Source: Labyrinthula sp. Ha (taxonomy: Eukaryota > Sar > Bigyra > Labyrinthulida > Labyrinthulaceae). Taken from it: a stretch of 64,000 bases of DNA. The stretch is taken from the NCBI GenBank assembly GCA_015227615.1, contig JAALGZ010000059.1, positions 1 to 64,000 on the forward strand. The letters are read 5' to 3'. Under the pieces are notes generated by a model. It worked only from the letters and a program-made list of their open reading frames with translations, did not search any database and was not told the origin of the DNA. Positions 1 to 11,825 of the stretch are shown piece after piece (position 1 is the stretch's first letter; the number at the start of each line of letters is the position of its first letter). The position numbers and the translations under genes are program-made.

Positions 1-3000
1 ATATTTGACATTTAAGGGCATCCTTTTTTAGAGCTTCTGAGATCTTGGAAATAGGATACATTGTTAGGAAGTCTATACAGAATACTTCAATTCTCAAACA
101 AACTTCTTTCTAGAGCTAAACTCCCCCGTTCTTTCAACTGGTAAGGTCTGTTCAGACTTTAGACGAGTATTTCTTGAGGTATTACACGGATTGAAGTTTA
201 AAAAAACAGTATTTTATCCCATTATCGACTTAAAAAGCATTAAAAGTTTCCTAAAAAACAGAATTAAAGGTCATAGGCCATGTTTTTTAGTTGTTTCGGG
301 CTACCTAGTACAAAAATTCAGGGGATCATAGCAAAACTGAGTGATTTCGTATTTTCAGATGTGCAGATTTTCTACATTTGACATTTCTAAGTGAAGTTTA
401 GCTCATTTACAGTTAGTCAGAAAATCAAAACCTTGATAAATGGCTTAAGAAGTCAGTTATGATAAATTCTTAGGGTCTGAAAGGAATCAGATCATCTATC
501 GAGTTGTTCTTCATGATGTTACGTTTGAATGTATGTTTTTTAGAGACCTTTAAACTTAGTAAGAAGGACCTTTAGAATCAGCATTTTCTAGGGTTTAAAG
601 TACTCTTCCCTATCAAAGCCATAACAGAGTACATGGTTAGAAAGGTTTTCTAATTCGAAACACATTGTGGGTGATAATACTGCATTTGAGGAAGAATTCG
701 TGACAAAAACTAAGAAATACTATATGTGTTATTTTCAGTAATCGTGGTTTTTTATACTTCATATTGAGTTAATCCTCTAAATTTTTATGTTAGTAAGTAC
801 TAGGTTTAGTTTGCAATATTTTTTTAGCTTTGTAGGAGAGTTGAAAACGTATTGTTAATTATATGCCGATTATACTTCATTTTTGGAAAATTATTGATAA
901 AGTTTTCAACACCCCGTAATTACAAAAACTATAAAATGTTATTATTTAATACCAGGATTAACTTAAATATAAGAGCTAATCTTGACAGCTTACAGAGCGG
1001 TGTAACCTTTTTCTTCACTATTTTCTGGCCGTTATGAAATAGATGTCTCATATTTTGGTGGTATTTCCTGCTGTACATTTAATTAATTATCTAATATATC
1101 TGGAAAGAAATTTAAAAGAGCTTTTCAAAACTGTGTTTTGATTTGAATAACTCAAAAATTCACGGAGAAATTAACCTTACAATTATTTAGAATTTCATTT
1201 AAAATGCACGATAACGTGAAAAAGAAAAACAGAAAAGAAAAGTATCTTTCAGTCCTCAAATACGAAACAATTAAAGCCAGTGGTTAGAAAAATTTTTTAA
1301 AATAAGCCATATATGTTATAATATTGTTTTACATAAGATTTAAACGAAATACAAAAATAACAAAAATATCACTTTCATATAGCATATATTTAAGAAATAT
1401 AAAAATATGTAGTTTAATCATAGTATATCTCACTAAAAGAAAACAAAGAAGCTCTAATATCTTAGGACGATTGACTTTTAAAGCAGTTTAGAACATTATT
1501 TTTCTTAAAGGGATTAAATTTAGGTTCCATAAATTAGCTTTTTCTGTGCAAATATTGAAATGAGAAAATTTGCTTTGATTCTTGGATATTAGAACGCAGA
1601 GATTTTGTGGTTAACCTCATAAAGAACAAAGCTATATTTTATGAGCAGTTGATAAATTAAAATGAATTTCTAACAATGTATTCTAGATTTTCGGAAATTT
1701 AATTTGAGCACAGATAGGTGCATTTCAATATGAAGATTATGCTAAATGTTAGCTAGCGCAAGTAAACATATTATGTCTGGAAAAATTATCTGGATTTAAT
1801 CCAACTTGTACCTATTGGCAAAAAAAGTTTGCTAATATAATATTAATTGAGTCCCAACATGTACACCCTCCCCTATGCATCTATTTCAACGGCATAAATG
1901 GAATTTATCTCTATTGTGGTCTGCACCAGTTGTTCTTTGAGTATTTGCATTATTAAAAAAATGTTTCAATGACTAATATACAGGAGCAAGCAAATTATCA
2001 GTAAACGCAAAACCCCTCTATTAATAAATATATGTTCAACAAAGATTTTATTTTCTTTACTATTCATAAACGACTAATAGTATTACTGTAAAAGTCCCGA
2101 TCAAATAGGTAGCAACCATAAAGAATAAGTATTATAAACCTAAGAAACTAAAATATTGATTAAGAATTTGGAAACATTGCTCATACATCTATTTGTCTTC
2201 AGTGATTCAAATTTGCTCGATGAGTGATTATCGCTACCGCCAAGGAGTTTTGAACGGCATAACCATATTTTAATACAAAGGTCGCCTATTTAACGGTGCT
2301 AAGAGTATTTAATACTTTCAATCTATTAGTTAGTGCAAGTGCAATACTAAAAATTTATTACAGAGGATAGCTCCCAGGAGCCAATAAATATGAAAACAAC
2401 ACTTTCTTTAGGTATCTCGGACTAAGACAATGTACCAATTAAGGAAAAAATTTAATAAGTGAATTTATTTTTTTATTTCGCGCTACATATATAGGTTGAA
2501 AGAGCTGGATAAGTCAAGAAACCCTACCTCGCCTGGCAAAAGTTGAGTGCTAGCTGACAAAATAAAGGTATTGTTATAGCAACAGGTTTAAACATAGCAG
2601 TTTTCCTGGAAGAGGTCTATGACTGCACGGATCAAACCTGAGTTAATAATGCTGATGAAAAGATAAATGGCCGGAAGTCATTATTACTTAAAGAATGCAT
2701 TATTCTTAGTGATCGTTTTAACTATGAATCCTATTTTGTACGAAATGATACTTTGATGAGCATCAAACAAAGTTATATTGGTTGCTTATGGTGGCTACAT
2801 CCCTTTACGTATTGGTACCTGTTGAGTTTTGTTTGGAAATTTTAATTTTGTGCAATTTCCTGTTATGGTTACATAGGTAAAAACCAACGTGGGTAATACA
2901 TTTCAATTTTAATTTGAAGAAAAAAGCAAAAGATTCCATGAGCTTTCATTGTTCACATGTCCAGGAAAACCACTAATCCAACTGTGAACAAAGCAAGAAA

Positions 3001-3379
3001 ACATTTCAACCTACAAAATGGGTAGAAGCTATTCTTGAGAGGGTAAACTATTATGTCTGGAGACAATTGCAAAGAGCTCAGGAGTCAAAACCTACTTAGA
3101 GTTGTGTTCAATATCTGGGCTGTTTCTTCCGGGCAATTTTCATTATTGGAATAGGTTCCCAATTATAATTATGTGTCATATTAGTATTACACATTTTTTT
3201 TTCTAATGAAACTGTATCAAATTATCCAAATCGTATTTAAAATGGTAAATCAGTTCTGATATTTATACCATTTTAGATTGAAATGGGAGCATCACAAAGA
3301 CAAAAACTGTAAATTTTTTAAAAGAAATAAAACAAGGCTGAAAAAATAATGGATTCAATAGTGATTTTTTGTCTTTAGC
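1..3379. other. Non-coding stretch
   Basis: AT-rich DNA with stops in all frames every few tens of codons. I see no protein similarity, RNA gene, long repeat or terminal inverted repeat here. Confidence 0.6.
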
Positions 3380-3585
3380 ATGTTCTCTAAAATAATTAAT
3401 AACTTGCGAAAGGTAGAAGAACTTCTCTTGAAGGAAATCCGGGCAGTTGCGGAAAAGAAGCTGGGTAAGAGTATCAACAACGTACATAAATATTTAAGAT
3501 ATAGTAAAATAACTGAAATGGATCTTATGAACATACATTTATCTGCAGTTTCAAATATTTGCCAAGAAAGCATACTCAAAAAAGT

Positions 3586-4188
3586 ATGAAGTTAAACAGT
3601 CTTGTCTTCTTCTTACCTTTGGCATTGTCAAGTATAAGACAAAGGGATCTGATAAATAACAAAATATTAGCCCTAGTATTTGACAACCCTATCTCAAATA
3701 AACAAAGCTCTATTCTCCATCAAGGATGTATTCTTGTAAAAGATGAAGACAGGATTGCAGAATGCAAAGCTCCGTTCGATTCAGCAGTGCAAGATATACT
3801 TCGTGACCTATCTCCTGAAGAAATAAATGAAGTGAATGAAATACTTGATAGTCAACAACTTTCTCGCCAGGAGAAATATGAACACCTTGTTCATATTTTA
3901 GGCGAACCTGGATTATGTTTTCCTGAGTTACTTGAAGCCCTTCCTTTATTTCTTTTTTGTGATCAGAGTTGTGAAGATGGGTTCTGTGAAGAAAACTTAG
4001 AAGTTATTCAAAATCTCTTAACTCAACTAGCAGGAGATTTAGGTTGTGAGCTTAATACTACAAACATATGTAATAGGTTTATTGAAATTACTTATCAAAA
4101 TAGTTCTGCTTCAACATTGTTATCTGGAGTAGGATTTGGAAGTTTAGTTACACTCATTGGAAATCTTGGAAATATATCATTTCAATAG
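3586..4188 (+). CDS. Secreted eight-cysteine protein, copy A
   Basis: Single-exon gene for a 200-residue protein of unrecognised family. The start is the ATG at 3586, which begins a Lys-then-hydrophobic signal peptide (about residues 1-18, ending near ALSS); an upstream TTG in frame lacks this. The mature part has eight cysteines in the order C-x11-C, a long acidic helical stretch, then PGLC, FC-x3-C-x4-C, and finally C-x7-C before a hydrophobic C-terminal tail of about 25 residues. The pattern is shared with copies at 11012, 13274 and 23050. The spacing suggests four disulphides and secretion; the tail could be a GPI-type signal or an amphipathic helix, which is inference. The gene converges on a membrane protein gene 213 bp downstream, and the same pair recurs at 11.0-12.5 kb. 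Shared 3' flank after the stop (AGTAGTTAAGTTAGT) supports block duplication with copy B. Confidence 0.85.
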   Translation: MKLNSLVFFLPLALSSIRQRDLINNKILALVFDNPISNKQSSILHQGCILVKDEDRIAECKAPFDSAVQDILRDLSPEEINEVNEILDSQQLSRQEKYEHLVHILGEPGLCFPELLEALPLFLFCDQSCEDGFCEENLEVIQNLLTQLAGDLGCELNTTNICNRFIEITYQNSSASTLLSGVGFGSLVTLIGNLGNISFQ

Positions 4189-4401
4189 GAAGTAGTTAAG
4201 TTAGTGGACAATAAGAAAAAGTTAAAAAAAACTGTGTTTTTATTGTAATTTAAGCATTTATATTTAATAATATGCAGTAAGAGAATGTTTCTTGTATCAA
4301 ATTGAGTTTTAGAAATACAGCTAGAACTATTGTATTTCAATATATTTATAATTATAGTATCCTTGTCACAAAAGAATACAAAATTTCGACTGGTTCTATT
4401 T

Positions 4402-5136
4402 TCATACTATATTACTGCCGTTAAGAAATTCATAATAAGTATTTTCTAAAATATTACATTCTTCTTCTGTAAACAAAATATCTAAGTGAATATAATAAGA
4501 AAAATACTGAGTTTTACTTGTTGAAACTGAACTCAACTTTTTAGAAAGAAATGGTATATCTTTGAATAGTAAATAACCTTTTATCTCTTGTTGCTGATCT
4601 ACTAAAGTTCTATTCATTATAGAACAAAAGAATAAAGAAAAACAACGTTCACGACATTTGGAAGATACATCACAACTATTAACTTCAGGTAAAGCTTCTC
4701 TGTACAAGAAAACACCATCAGGTAAAATTAAGGCTTTCTTATAAGATATACTTCTTCTGTACACAAATCCATCTTCCAAGCATTCATCAAGACAAGTAAA
4801 AAAATACCAAGCACAAAAGCAGCCTAATATACATACTAGGAGAATATATAAGTCAAGTAAGAAACCCAAGAAAAATACAAAAGGACACCAGAAAATAGAA
4901 CCTGGACAACATTTGCAACCTTCAGTTTCTTCTTTATAATCTACAGCTGAAAAAAGTAAAGGAGATTTTTCAATGCGCAAATTAGGAATATTTTTACCAA
5001 GAATAATAGTTTTTATATCGTTTCTCGTGTAAATTATATTATTCTCTTCAGTAAACACATCAAAAGCTTCTAATATTTTATCTCTTGAAGAAATAGGATC
5101 AGGAAAAGAAAAAACAAACCTAAAGATACTTGTCAT
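4402..5136 (-). CDS. Cys-rich membrane protein of unknown function
   Basis: Intact 244-residue single-exon frame starting at the ATG at 5136. There is no signal peptide. Residues about 1-70 are soluble and mixed-charge, followed by a CKCC cluster (74-77) and a long hydrophobic segment (about 81-113, long enough for one or two membrane passes) that itself contains cysteines at 84, 102, 106 and 108, with more at 115 and 119. About 125 hydrophilic residues follow, ending in an acidic C-terminus. I do not recognise the family; the juxtamembrane and intramembrane cysteines could be palmitoylation sites (inference). It converges on secreted-protein gene A. A decayed second copy lies at 11826-12545 in the same convergent relation to gene B, which suggests that the two genes travelled as a unit. 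Confidence 0.75.
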   Translation of the reverse strand: MTSIFRFVFSFPDPISSRDKILEAFDVFTEENNIIYTRNDIKTIILGKNIPNLRIEKSPLLFSAVDYKEETEGCKCCPGSIFWCPFVFFLGFLLDLYILLVCILGCFCAWYFFTCLDECLEDGFVYRRSISYKKALILPDGVFLYREALPEVNSCDVSSKCRERCFSLFFCSIMNRTLVDQQQEIKGYLLFKDIPFLSKKLSSVSTSKTQYFSYYIHLDILFTEEECNILENTYYEFLNGSNIV

Positions 5137-6180
5137 ATTATTGAAGTATAAAACTCAACTTTATTTTTCTACTAAAAAGGAAAAAGATGCAGCCAATACG
5201 GAAAGAGAAATAACAAAAAGCTAAAATGTGATAGAAACTTTCTTGAAAACCAAGTCTATATGAGGTTCTATAATATAATAAAAATTTGAAAAAAAAGATT
5301 TTTATTATGGTGATGAATATAATTTTCCAGATGGCCTATATGTGTAATAACTTTAATAGAAGTTTTTCTTTTCGCTCAGTTAATTCAATGTAGGTTTTGG
5401 GATTAAAAAAACCTTTACGATGGCTTTCCCGATTATTTATTATTCATTCCCGACTCCTTTCCGGTTTCCCGAAAGTGAGGTCGAGAATTTCCCGGGATTT
5501 TTCGAGAAATTGTTTTTTCCCGTTTATAAAATTCTATCCTTGATGGATTCGCTTTTTTGTCTTTAAGCCACAAGATTTGGTTGATTAAATCGTATTTTGG
5601 GTAATTAAGAAATACAAAAGTATTTAAAATCAATTTAAAACACAAACACATAAAAATCCCAATAATTACCCAAAAAGAAAAAGATAAACTTAGTTGGCGA
5701 CTGGACTTTAAAGAGTTCAATTTCAGCGGATGAAATGGCGCAGATAAGGAAAGAGCATGGTGTAGGACGATTTAAGGTGTTCAACAAAAATTCCAACTAG
5801 TTTCGATGAAAAAAAAATTGGGCCCGAAACTACAAATATTCAGAAATTTAAAATTATATGCGGAAACAACAAAAGTTAGTCTTTTGAAGTAAGCATTAAG
5901 CTTAATTTGATAAGAAAAACAATTGTGTTCGCCGTAATTAATCTAACAGGCCTGAAACTTGAGTTTAAAACTTTTTCTAATTTGAAATACTACGCTTCAA
6001 AGTTCACTGACGATGAGTAAGGTTTATTCATACGCTTGGAAACGCAGAAACTAATACCGATCAGGCATAATTGGCAACATTAAGAAAAACCTCTTGTATT
6101 ATTTTTGATAAAGAAATAACAATAGAAAGAGATTATGAAAGGTAAAACTAAAAAGGAAGATGTAGGGGATGAAAATATTA
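5137..6180. other. Intergenic; TTCCCG motif cluster at 5425-5523
   Basis: The first ~100 bp is the 5' flank of the membrane gene and still aligns with the flank of the second copy (to about 12665). Around 5425-5523 the hexamer TTCCCG occurs five times in about 100 bp of otherwise AT-rich DNA. I see no gene. Confidence 0.5.
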
Positions 6181-6189
6181 TAGTCTTAA

Positions 6190-6840
6190 TGCAATGTGGA
6201 AGAAACGTATGTCCAGAGGTGGACCTTTACGATTAAATTTTAATAAAATGACACATGATCAAACACAATTACTTGAATTAACCTTTCAACAAAATATGGA
6301 GAAACACCTTCTTGATAACTATTCCAAATACATTCAAATAGATTCAACACGCCGTATATCGTGTTACGAGATTCTTGTTGTGCTTCCTGTAGGCGTGCAT
6401 TGTTTTATAAATTTAACTTTTTTGCGTACTTTAATGAAGGCCGAGAACTCCGCGGATTCTATCATGGACATTAAAGCCCTTAGCTTGAGAAATGCAAAGT
6501 TATCATGAGCGATGGATCCAAAAACTTAGCCTGAGTAGCTGAAGAATTGCATGCAATGTATGTGCAGTGCATTAAGAATGTTGCAGCATCCTTTATATCT
6601 TGCTCAAAGTCGCTATATGAAGAGGACTTAGCTAGTTTCCGCAGCGTTGCACATAGAACAATAGTCGAAACTCTTGTATTTCCATCAACTTTGGTTCCTT
6701 TTGTTGAAGGTCTTTTAATGAAGTTGCTTAATAATATCCAGCAATGTTTTCATAGAACTCTAAACGAGAAGGATACTCTGTGTTGGACATTTATTCAGAG
6801 GATTCTTACTTATTCTTACAAACACATCCTGGCGTAGAGT
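6190..6840 (+). mobile_element. MULE transposase relic
   Basis: Broken remnant of a Mutator-like (MULE) transposase core. Two open pieces (6194-6508 and 6547-6837) read IQIDSTRRISCYEILVVLP, then VGVHCFIN, then MSDGS, then VQCIKNVAASF. These align in order with the fuller transposase at 54.5-57.7 kb (IQIDTTHGLSRYIFV, MGVDCF, MRDGS, LRCVKHLSASF). The upstream LTFQQ...YSKY also matches LTFQEQ...IYSE. An in-frame TAG separates the two pieces just after MSDGSKNLA. No SWIM finger or terminal inverted repeat is recognisable, so only the central catalytic part survives. It is clearly diverged from the 54.5 kb element, not a recent copy. Confidence 0.75.
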
Positions 6841-8600
6841 ATATTCTCTGTATGTTTAAGTCTACAATAAACTTGAGGAAAACAAAAAGAAGCTCGACTT
6901 TGGATGAAGTGGTAGCCTCTCGCCCTGAACTATTTATGTAGCATCAATTAGGTGCCACGTATTATTTGAAAAGTTGATTTGTAAAGATGTAGCAATATAA
7001 GAGCAGATACTTCAATATCTTCAAAATCAAAATTATTAAGTTTATATTTGCTATATTCAAATAGAAATATTTAAAACTTAATAGGAAGTTATTAAGTGGG
7101 AAAACAGCAACGTATAACGTGAACTATTCCAGGAAAAAAAAGTATTGTTCCCATATGTTCAAGATCTTATTGTACAAGAAAGACCATTCCCTGTGAACAC
7201 TTTGGCAGGATCAACATTAGGAAATATTGGTTCATATTTCAAAAAATATTTATTCCTGGAAGATGAGAATATCAATATCATCCGATGTAAAATAAAACTT
7301 TATAATATCTCCATAGGTTACTACATCAGTATCTAATACGACGAAATTCTTGGTTCATGTTCCAAGCTTAAGAAAATTGAAAAACGCAGCTAAATTATCT
7401 TCAAAATATTCAAAGTTATTATTGGAATAGAAGATGGTTCGCAGTAGTGGACCTCCTTTCGATGGAAGCAGAAGAAAGACTTTTTATTACAGTCTGAAAG
7501 ATGTGAAAGTCTGTAGAAAGAAAACACAAACAGATCTTTACTCAAAGGTTTTTCTGACCAGGAACAAACCTTTCAGACTATTGAGTCATGAATATAAGAT
7601 CGTCTGTCGTAATGAAAAGATCTAACTGAGAAGCGGGATAAAAAGTTTCACGTTGAAATTTCATTTCATGATGTTTAACATAATGTTTATATTCAAATTT
7701 GAAATTCAAATTCTTGAAACGTTCTCTATAACTTGAACCTTTGTATTCATCAAATAATATATTTAACATAAATCATTTAATTTTTAATCCCGTGGTTTAG
7801 AGTTCAGCCCATCTTGTGAATATGTATTTTGATTGCGAGAAAACCAAAATCCAGCGCGTTATTGGAATACTTTTCAGTGAATTTAGAACTTTGAAAATAT
7901 TTTTAATAGAGTTCATAATCATTCTTAACTTCAATAAAGATGGTAGGCCATCCATTATCCGACCTAATAAAAAAACATCCTCTAAATCCCAAAGCCTAAC
8001 GTGCTATCGGCAAACCCGCTTCAATATGAAATTTTCTAAATCTCTAAAGCTGGAGAGAGGTAATTTGTTAATTTAAAAACCTCATTTTTGTAAATTTTTA
8101 TTATAAGGATGCCGAAGCGTTTCTATCTTTCAACCATATAATTTCAAATTGCATTGTTTAATTATCCCTACAAGATATGAAATAACTCAGACCCATATTC
8201 CTACACACCAATCAGAAAATTTGTGTCTTATATTTATTTATATATATATATATATATATTTCTTTTTTCTCTATAGAAGCCTTAAATCTATAAGCCTTGG
8301 TTTTTTTTTGCTTAGAATGCATTTGGAGAGGATTTTTTTTCAAAAATTTGTCCAGTAAATGTTTCATTATGTTTTTTAAGTTAAGCATAACGACTGTGTG
8401 AAATATATTATCTCATAGCATTATTCTTCTACTTGGATAAGTCTCACTAGATTAATACTTGCATTCTGTCGTTCTTGACTTAACTACGTGTTATAAATAT
8501 ATGTTCTTATGAAATAAATGGTTTTAGCTTAAATCAAACATATAATTATATCTAGCATCGAAAATTGCGAATTCATTGAAGGATATCAAACTAATCAAAA
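6841..8600. other. No gene seen; TA microsatellite at 8238-8260
   Basis: Short open frames (for example 7145-7336 and 7434-7625) show no family motif and no supporting splice sites. They may be further debris of the upstream MULE relic but I cannot align them. A pure (TA)n run of about 20 bp sits at 8238-8260. Confidence 0.45.
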
Positions 8601-10600
8601 TTTGTTTATTACAACTTTCTGCAATGATTATTTTCTCTACTCGTATCTTTAGTACTTATTCCCTCTGTTTTTTAGGTTTCCTACTCTATCCTTAAGACAT
8701 TTTGAGCAGTAACTGTTACAGTATTTTGTGGATCCAAATTGTTATTGTATCTAGTCCTAATTTCAATTAAGTGTTTCTAGGTTCTGGTGATCTATATCTG
8801 CACAGGTTCTTCTCTATCAGCCTTTATTTCTTAAGTATGTATTACTTTCTCGTCGTAGAAGATGTCTCCAACTTTTTAAAGGAACCTGTCTAGTTTAAAG
8901 AGGTACTAAATTTGACTGATCCGGTGCTCAGGAGCCCCCCGGTAACTGTTTCAAGACCTGGTTAGGAACTTTCGCTTCATATGATACTTTTAATTCACTA
9001 TTTGCTTCATAGTTTGTATAATCCAAACATAAGTTTGTTTGTTTACTGTTGTGTACGTCTGGCTTGGACAATTATATTTTTTGTTATCTGGTAACCAATT
9101 TTACTTCTCTGTAGATATTCCTTCTCTCAGAGTTGATATACATTTGTGCATTCTAAATATGTTTCTGACGTTTCTCAGGCTTTTCTTTAAGGTTGGTGTT
9201 ATTTCAGCTTGCCTCGTTGGATAGTTTGGTGTTAATGTATCCATGTTTACATGATCTTTCTAGTGTTCTATTGGCTTCCTCTGTATTATTTGAGTCAAAG
9301 TAATACTGAATCACTCTAACTTGCTCTTCCATTCTAAACTTCCTTTTTTTAGTTAAAGTTATAAATAAGTCCATTGAAAATCAGATTTTTTATTGTGTAG
9401 TATCAATTATCCAGTTAATTAATTTCTGTAGAAGAAACTCAAACTCTTCTGGTGTGTTGATTCTCTGGAATATTTTACCCGTTAAAGCGTTACTATTTCT
9501 ATGACTTTGCTTATGCCAGGTACAAGCGCCTCGTATTCAGTTTCTCTCTGGTTAGCAATTTGAGGATCACTCCCACCGAATTAACTGTTGAAGAGTTGTT
9601 TCTTATGTTCAATCCTTGCTAGAATATATTTTCTCTATTTATGCTTCTGCTTTTCTTAGTGTGCTCAATTAAGATAATGGATTTAATTCAGATATGATCT
9701 TTTAGAACCGATTTTGATACTAGGTGTGTTATATATCGATCTATCCTAATTTTTTATCTAAGCTTGGAATTAATAAAAAAAATATTTGTTTATTTGGCAA
9801 TCTGGCTCCCTGGGATAAAGATGCTATGTCTTCTGCTACAATATTTTTCTAGTTCTGAAATGGTGCCTCACAATGTGGGATTTCCCCTCTCTTATATTTT
9901 ATTCAAGTAGTTTGCAATTTCATTTAAACCTGTATGATCAAACTGGTTTGCATCTCTCATTCAGTTGGTTTATAACAATTTGGGTTTTGAAATCTCAACC
10001 AATAAGGAGCATCCCTCTTTTGCTTAGCTCTTCCAGAAATTACCTTCATTTAGATTCAGGAAATTCTTTTTAACCTAGTACCAGTTTTACAGTACAAAAG
10101 TAAAAATGTCGACAATAGCTAGGGTTTTTCTTCGAGTTGGCTTATACTTTAACACCAAGATTATGTCTCTTACTTCATGGAGGTCATTTAACATCCGGTG
10201 AAGGTGTTGACTTAAGAATATTGTTGTACCATCTCACTTATGGCAATACTCTAATATGAAAAGTCTTCCAGGTGCATCTTTGCTTACGTTCTCAATGGTT
10301 TCCTTCATTCTTTTGACCGCTTATGGGTTGAATTCTCGGTTGAGTAAGAAGTCAAGGGACGGAGTATTACGAATCTATTTCGTAATATTATTAAGTTCAT
10401 GTTCAAAAAAACCAACGAGCTTCAGAGTTGTTAAGTTGAGCATGATATTTTCCTTTTATTGTCTCGCAAGGTCTTGGGACGCGTTATGGCGCTACATCGA
10501 CACACTAGCAGGCTTCGAAATGTCGTTGTTTTCAATCATTTCTCGTTTTGCCCAGACTCAAGAGATAAGAATTGCCTAATGGCAACAATTGTTATCACTT
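8600..10600 (-). mobile_element. Decayed coding-like DNA, probably an old retroelement of unresolved class
   Basis: On the minus strand this 2-kb stretch reads as scattered Lys/Arg/Glu-rich protein-like runs. Examples are near 10300 (EHELNNITK, MKETIENVSKDAPGR), 9550-9650 (RKYILARIEHKK) and 9120-9230 (TRQAEITPTLKKSLRNVRN). Composition and the basic linker-like runs resemble the region between endonuclease and polymerase of a retroelement, but no catalytic motif is convincing. It is old and heavily broken. An anciently lost host gene is an alternative. Confidence 0.3.
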
Positions 10601-11011
10601 CAAGAAATTTATTTATAATTATTTTATAGGTTATCAGTGCTAAAATATATTAATTAAATTTAGAGTAGTAATTCAATATTGATATTCTTTTATTGTTTTG
10701 TAATTTAGGTAGAAAAGTATACGATCTAAAAATTTTCAAAACTGCAGAATCCGCCAAAGATTTAAAAAGATAAAGAATACAATAAAGATAACATATTTAT
10801 TGCAGTTTGAATGAAATAGTTACTCTTATAAAAAATTAATACTGAATACTTTTGAAAAAGTTCTGGACATATAAGAAAATAAACATGAAAAGAATAGAAA
10901 GGGTGAAACAAAACTAAAGCATAAACCCAGTAAAACTGCATAAGTGGGATCACATTTTTGAATAAATATTAATCCGTAGTTCAACCAGAATAAAATTAAA
11001 AGAAAATAAAA

Positions 11012-11614
11012 ATGAAATTACAAAGTATAATTGCATTTTTACCTCTGGCATTGTCAAGTATTCAAGAGAGAGATATAATAACTACTACTCTATCTACTAA
11101 ACTTGCTGACTTGGCAATGAGAAATTATCAAGTTTCAACTCTTCGTCAAGAGTGTTTTATTGTAGAAGATGAAGAAACTGTTGAAAGATGTCAAGCTCCT
11201 TTTAATGCAGCTTTGGAAGCCATTATTGGTGATCTATCTCCTGATGAACTTTCCGAATTAAACGAAATACTAGCTAATGAAGAACTTTCTCCACAAGAAA
11301 GATCTAATCAACTATTTGATCTTCTAGGTGCGCCTAGATTATGTATTCCAGATTTCATTGAAACACTTCCTTTTTTATTGTTTTGTGAAGAAAGTTGCGA
11401 AGATGGTTTTTGTGAAGCAAACTTAGAATCTATTGAAGCAAGATTAACTCAATTTGCAGGAGAGTTAGGATGTGATTTTGACACTACAAATATATGTGAA
11501 GTGTTTATTGAAATTACTAATAAAGAAAATGCTGCTCCAAAATTATTCTCTGAAGTTGGATTAGGAAGTTTAGGTGTACTCATTGGACTCTATGTTAATG
11601 TATTATTGCATTAA
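11012..11614 (+). CDS. Secreted eight-cysteine protein, copy B
   Basis: Intact 200-residue single-exon gene, the same length as copy A. The start ATG at 11012 opens a signal peptide (MKLQSIIAFLPLALSS). All eight cysteines of the family are present: C-x11-C, then LC, FC-x3-C-x4-C and GC-x7-C. The region between C2 and C3 is strongly acidic and predicted helical (LSPDELSELNEI...LSPQER), and the C-terminus is a hydrophobic tail. A and B share more with each other (MKL... PLALSS start, APFNAA/APFDSA) than with C and D, so they form one subtype. The downstream flank repeats the AGTAGTTAAGTTAGT seen after A, and a dead copy of the convergent membrane gene follows at 11826. Function unknown. Confidence 0.87.
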   Translation: MKLQSIIAFLPLALSSIQERDIITTTLSTKLADLAMRNYQVSTLRQECFIVEDEETVERCQAPFNAALEAIIGDLSPDELSELNEILANEELSPQERSNQLFDLLGAPRLCIPDFIETLPFLLFCEESCEDGFCEANLESIEARLTQFAGELGCDFDTTNICEVFIEITNKENAAPKLFSEVGLGSLGVLIGLYVNVLLH

Positions 11615-11825
11615 AAAGTAGTTAAGTTAGTTAAAGTTTGATATAAAGTAGGCTTATTTTGCTTGTTATTTTGTTTTTTCTTTAATTTTATCCATTCAAA
11701 AATATTATAGTTTCTGTAGTAAGTTTAAAACTTACCCTGATTTTAGGATTAAACTTTGTGTTTATTTGTTTATCATTAACTTTATTGCTATAGAGGAAGA
11801 AAAAAATATCTTAGTGATTGCATTC

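Noticed and set aside
3355-3579. Minus-strand frames overlapping 3263-3579
   Set aside because: Antisense shadows of the 3380-3589 region, with no family features.
10256-10579. 107-codon plus-strand frame
   Set aside because: The minus strand of the same DNA reads as more protein-like, basic helical sequence, so the plus frame is probably a shadow.
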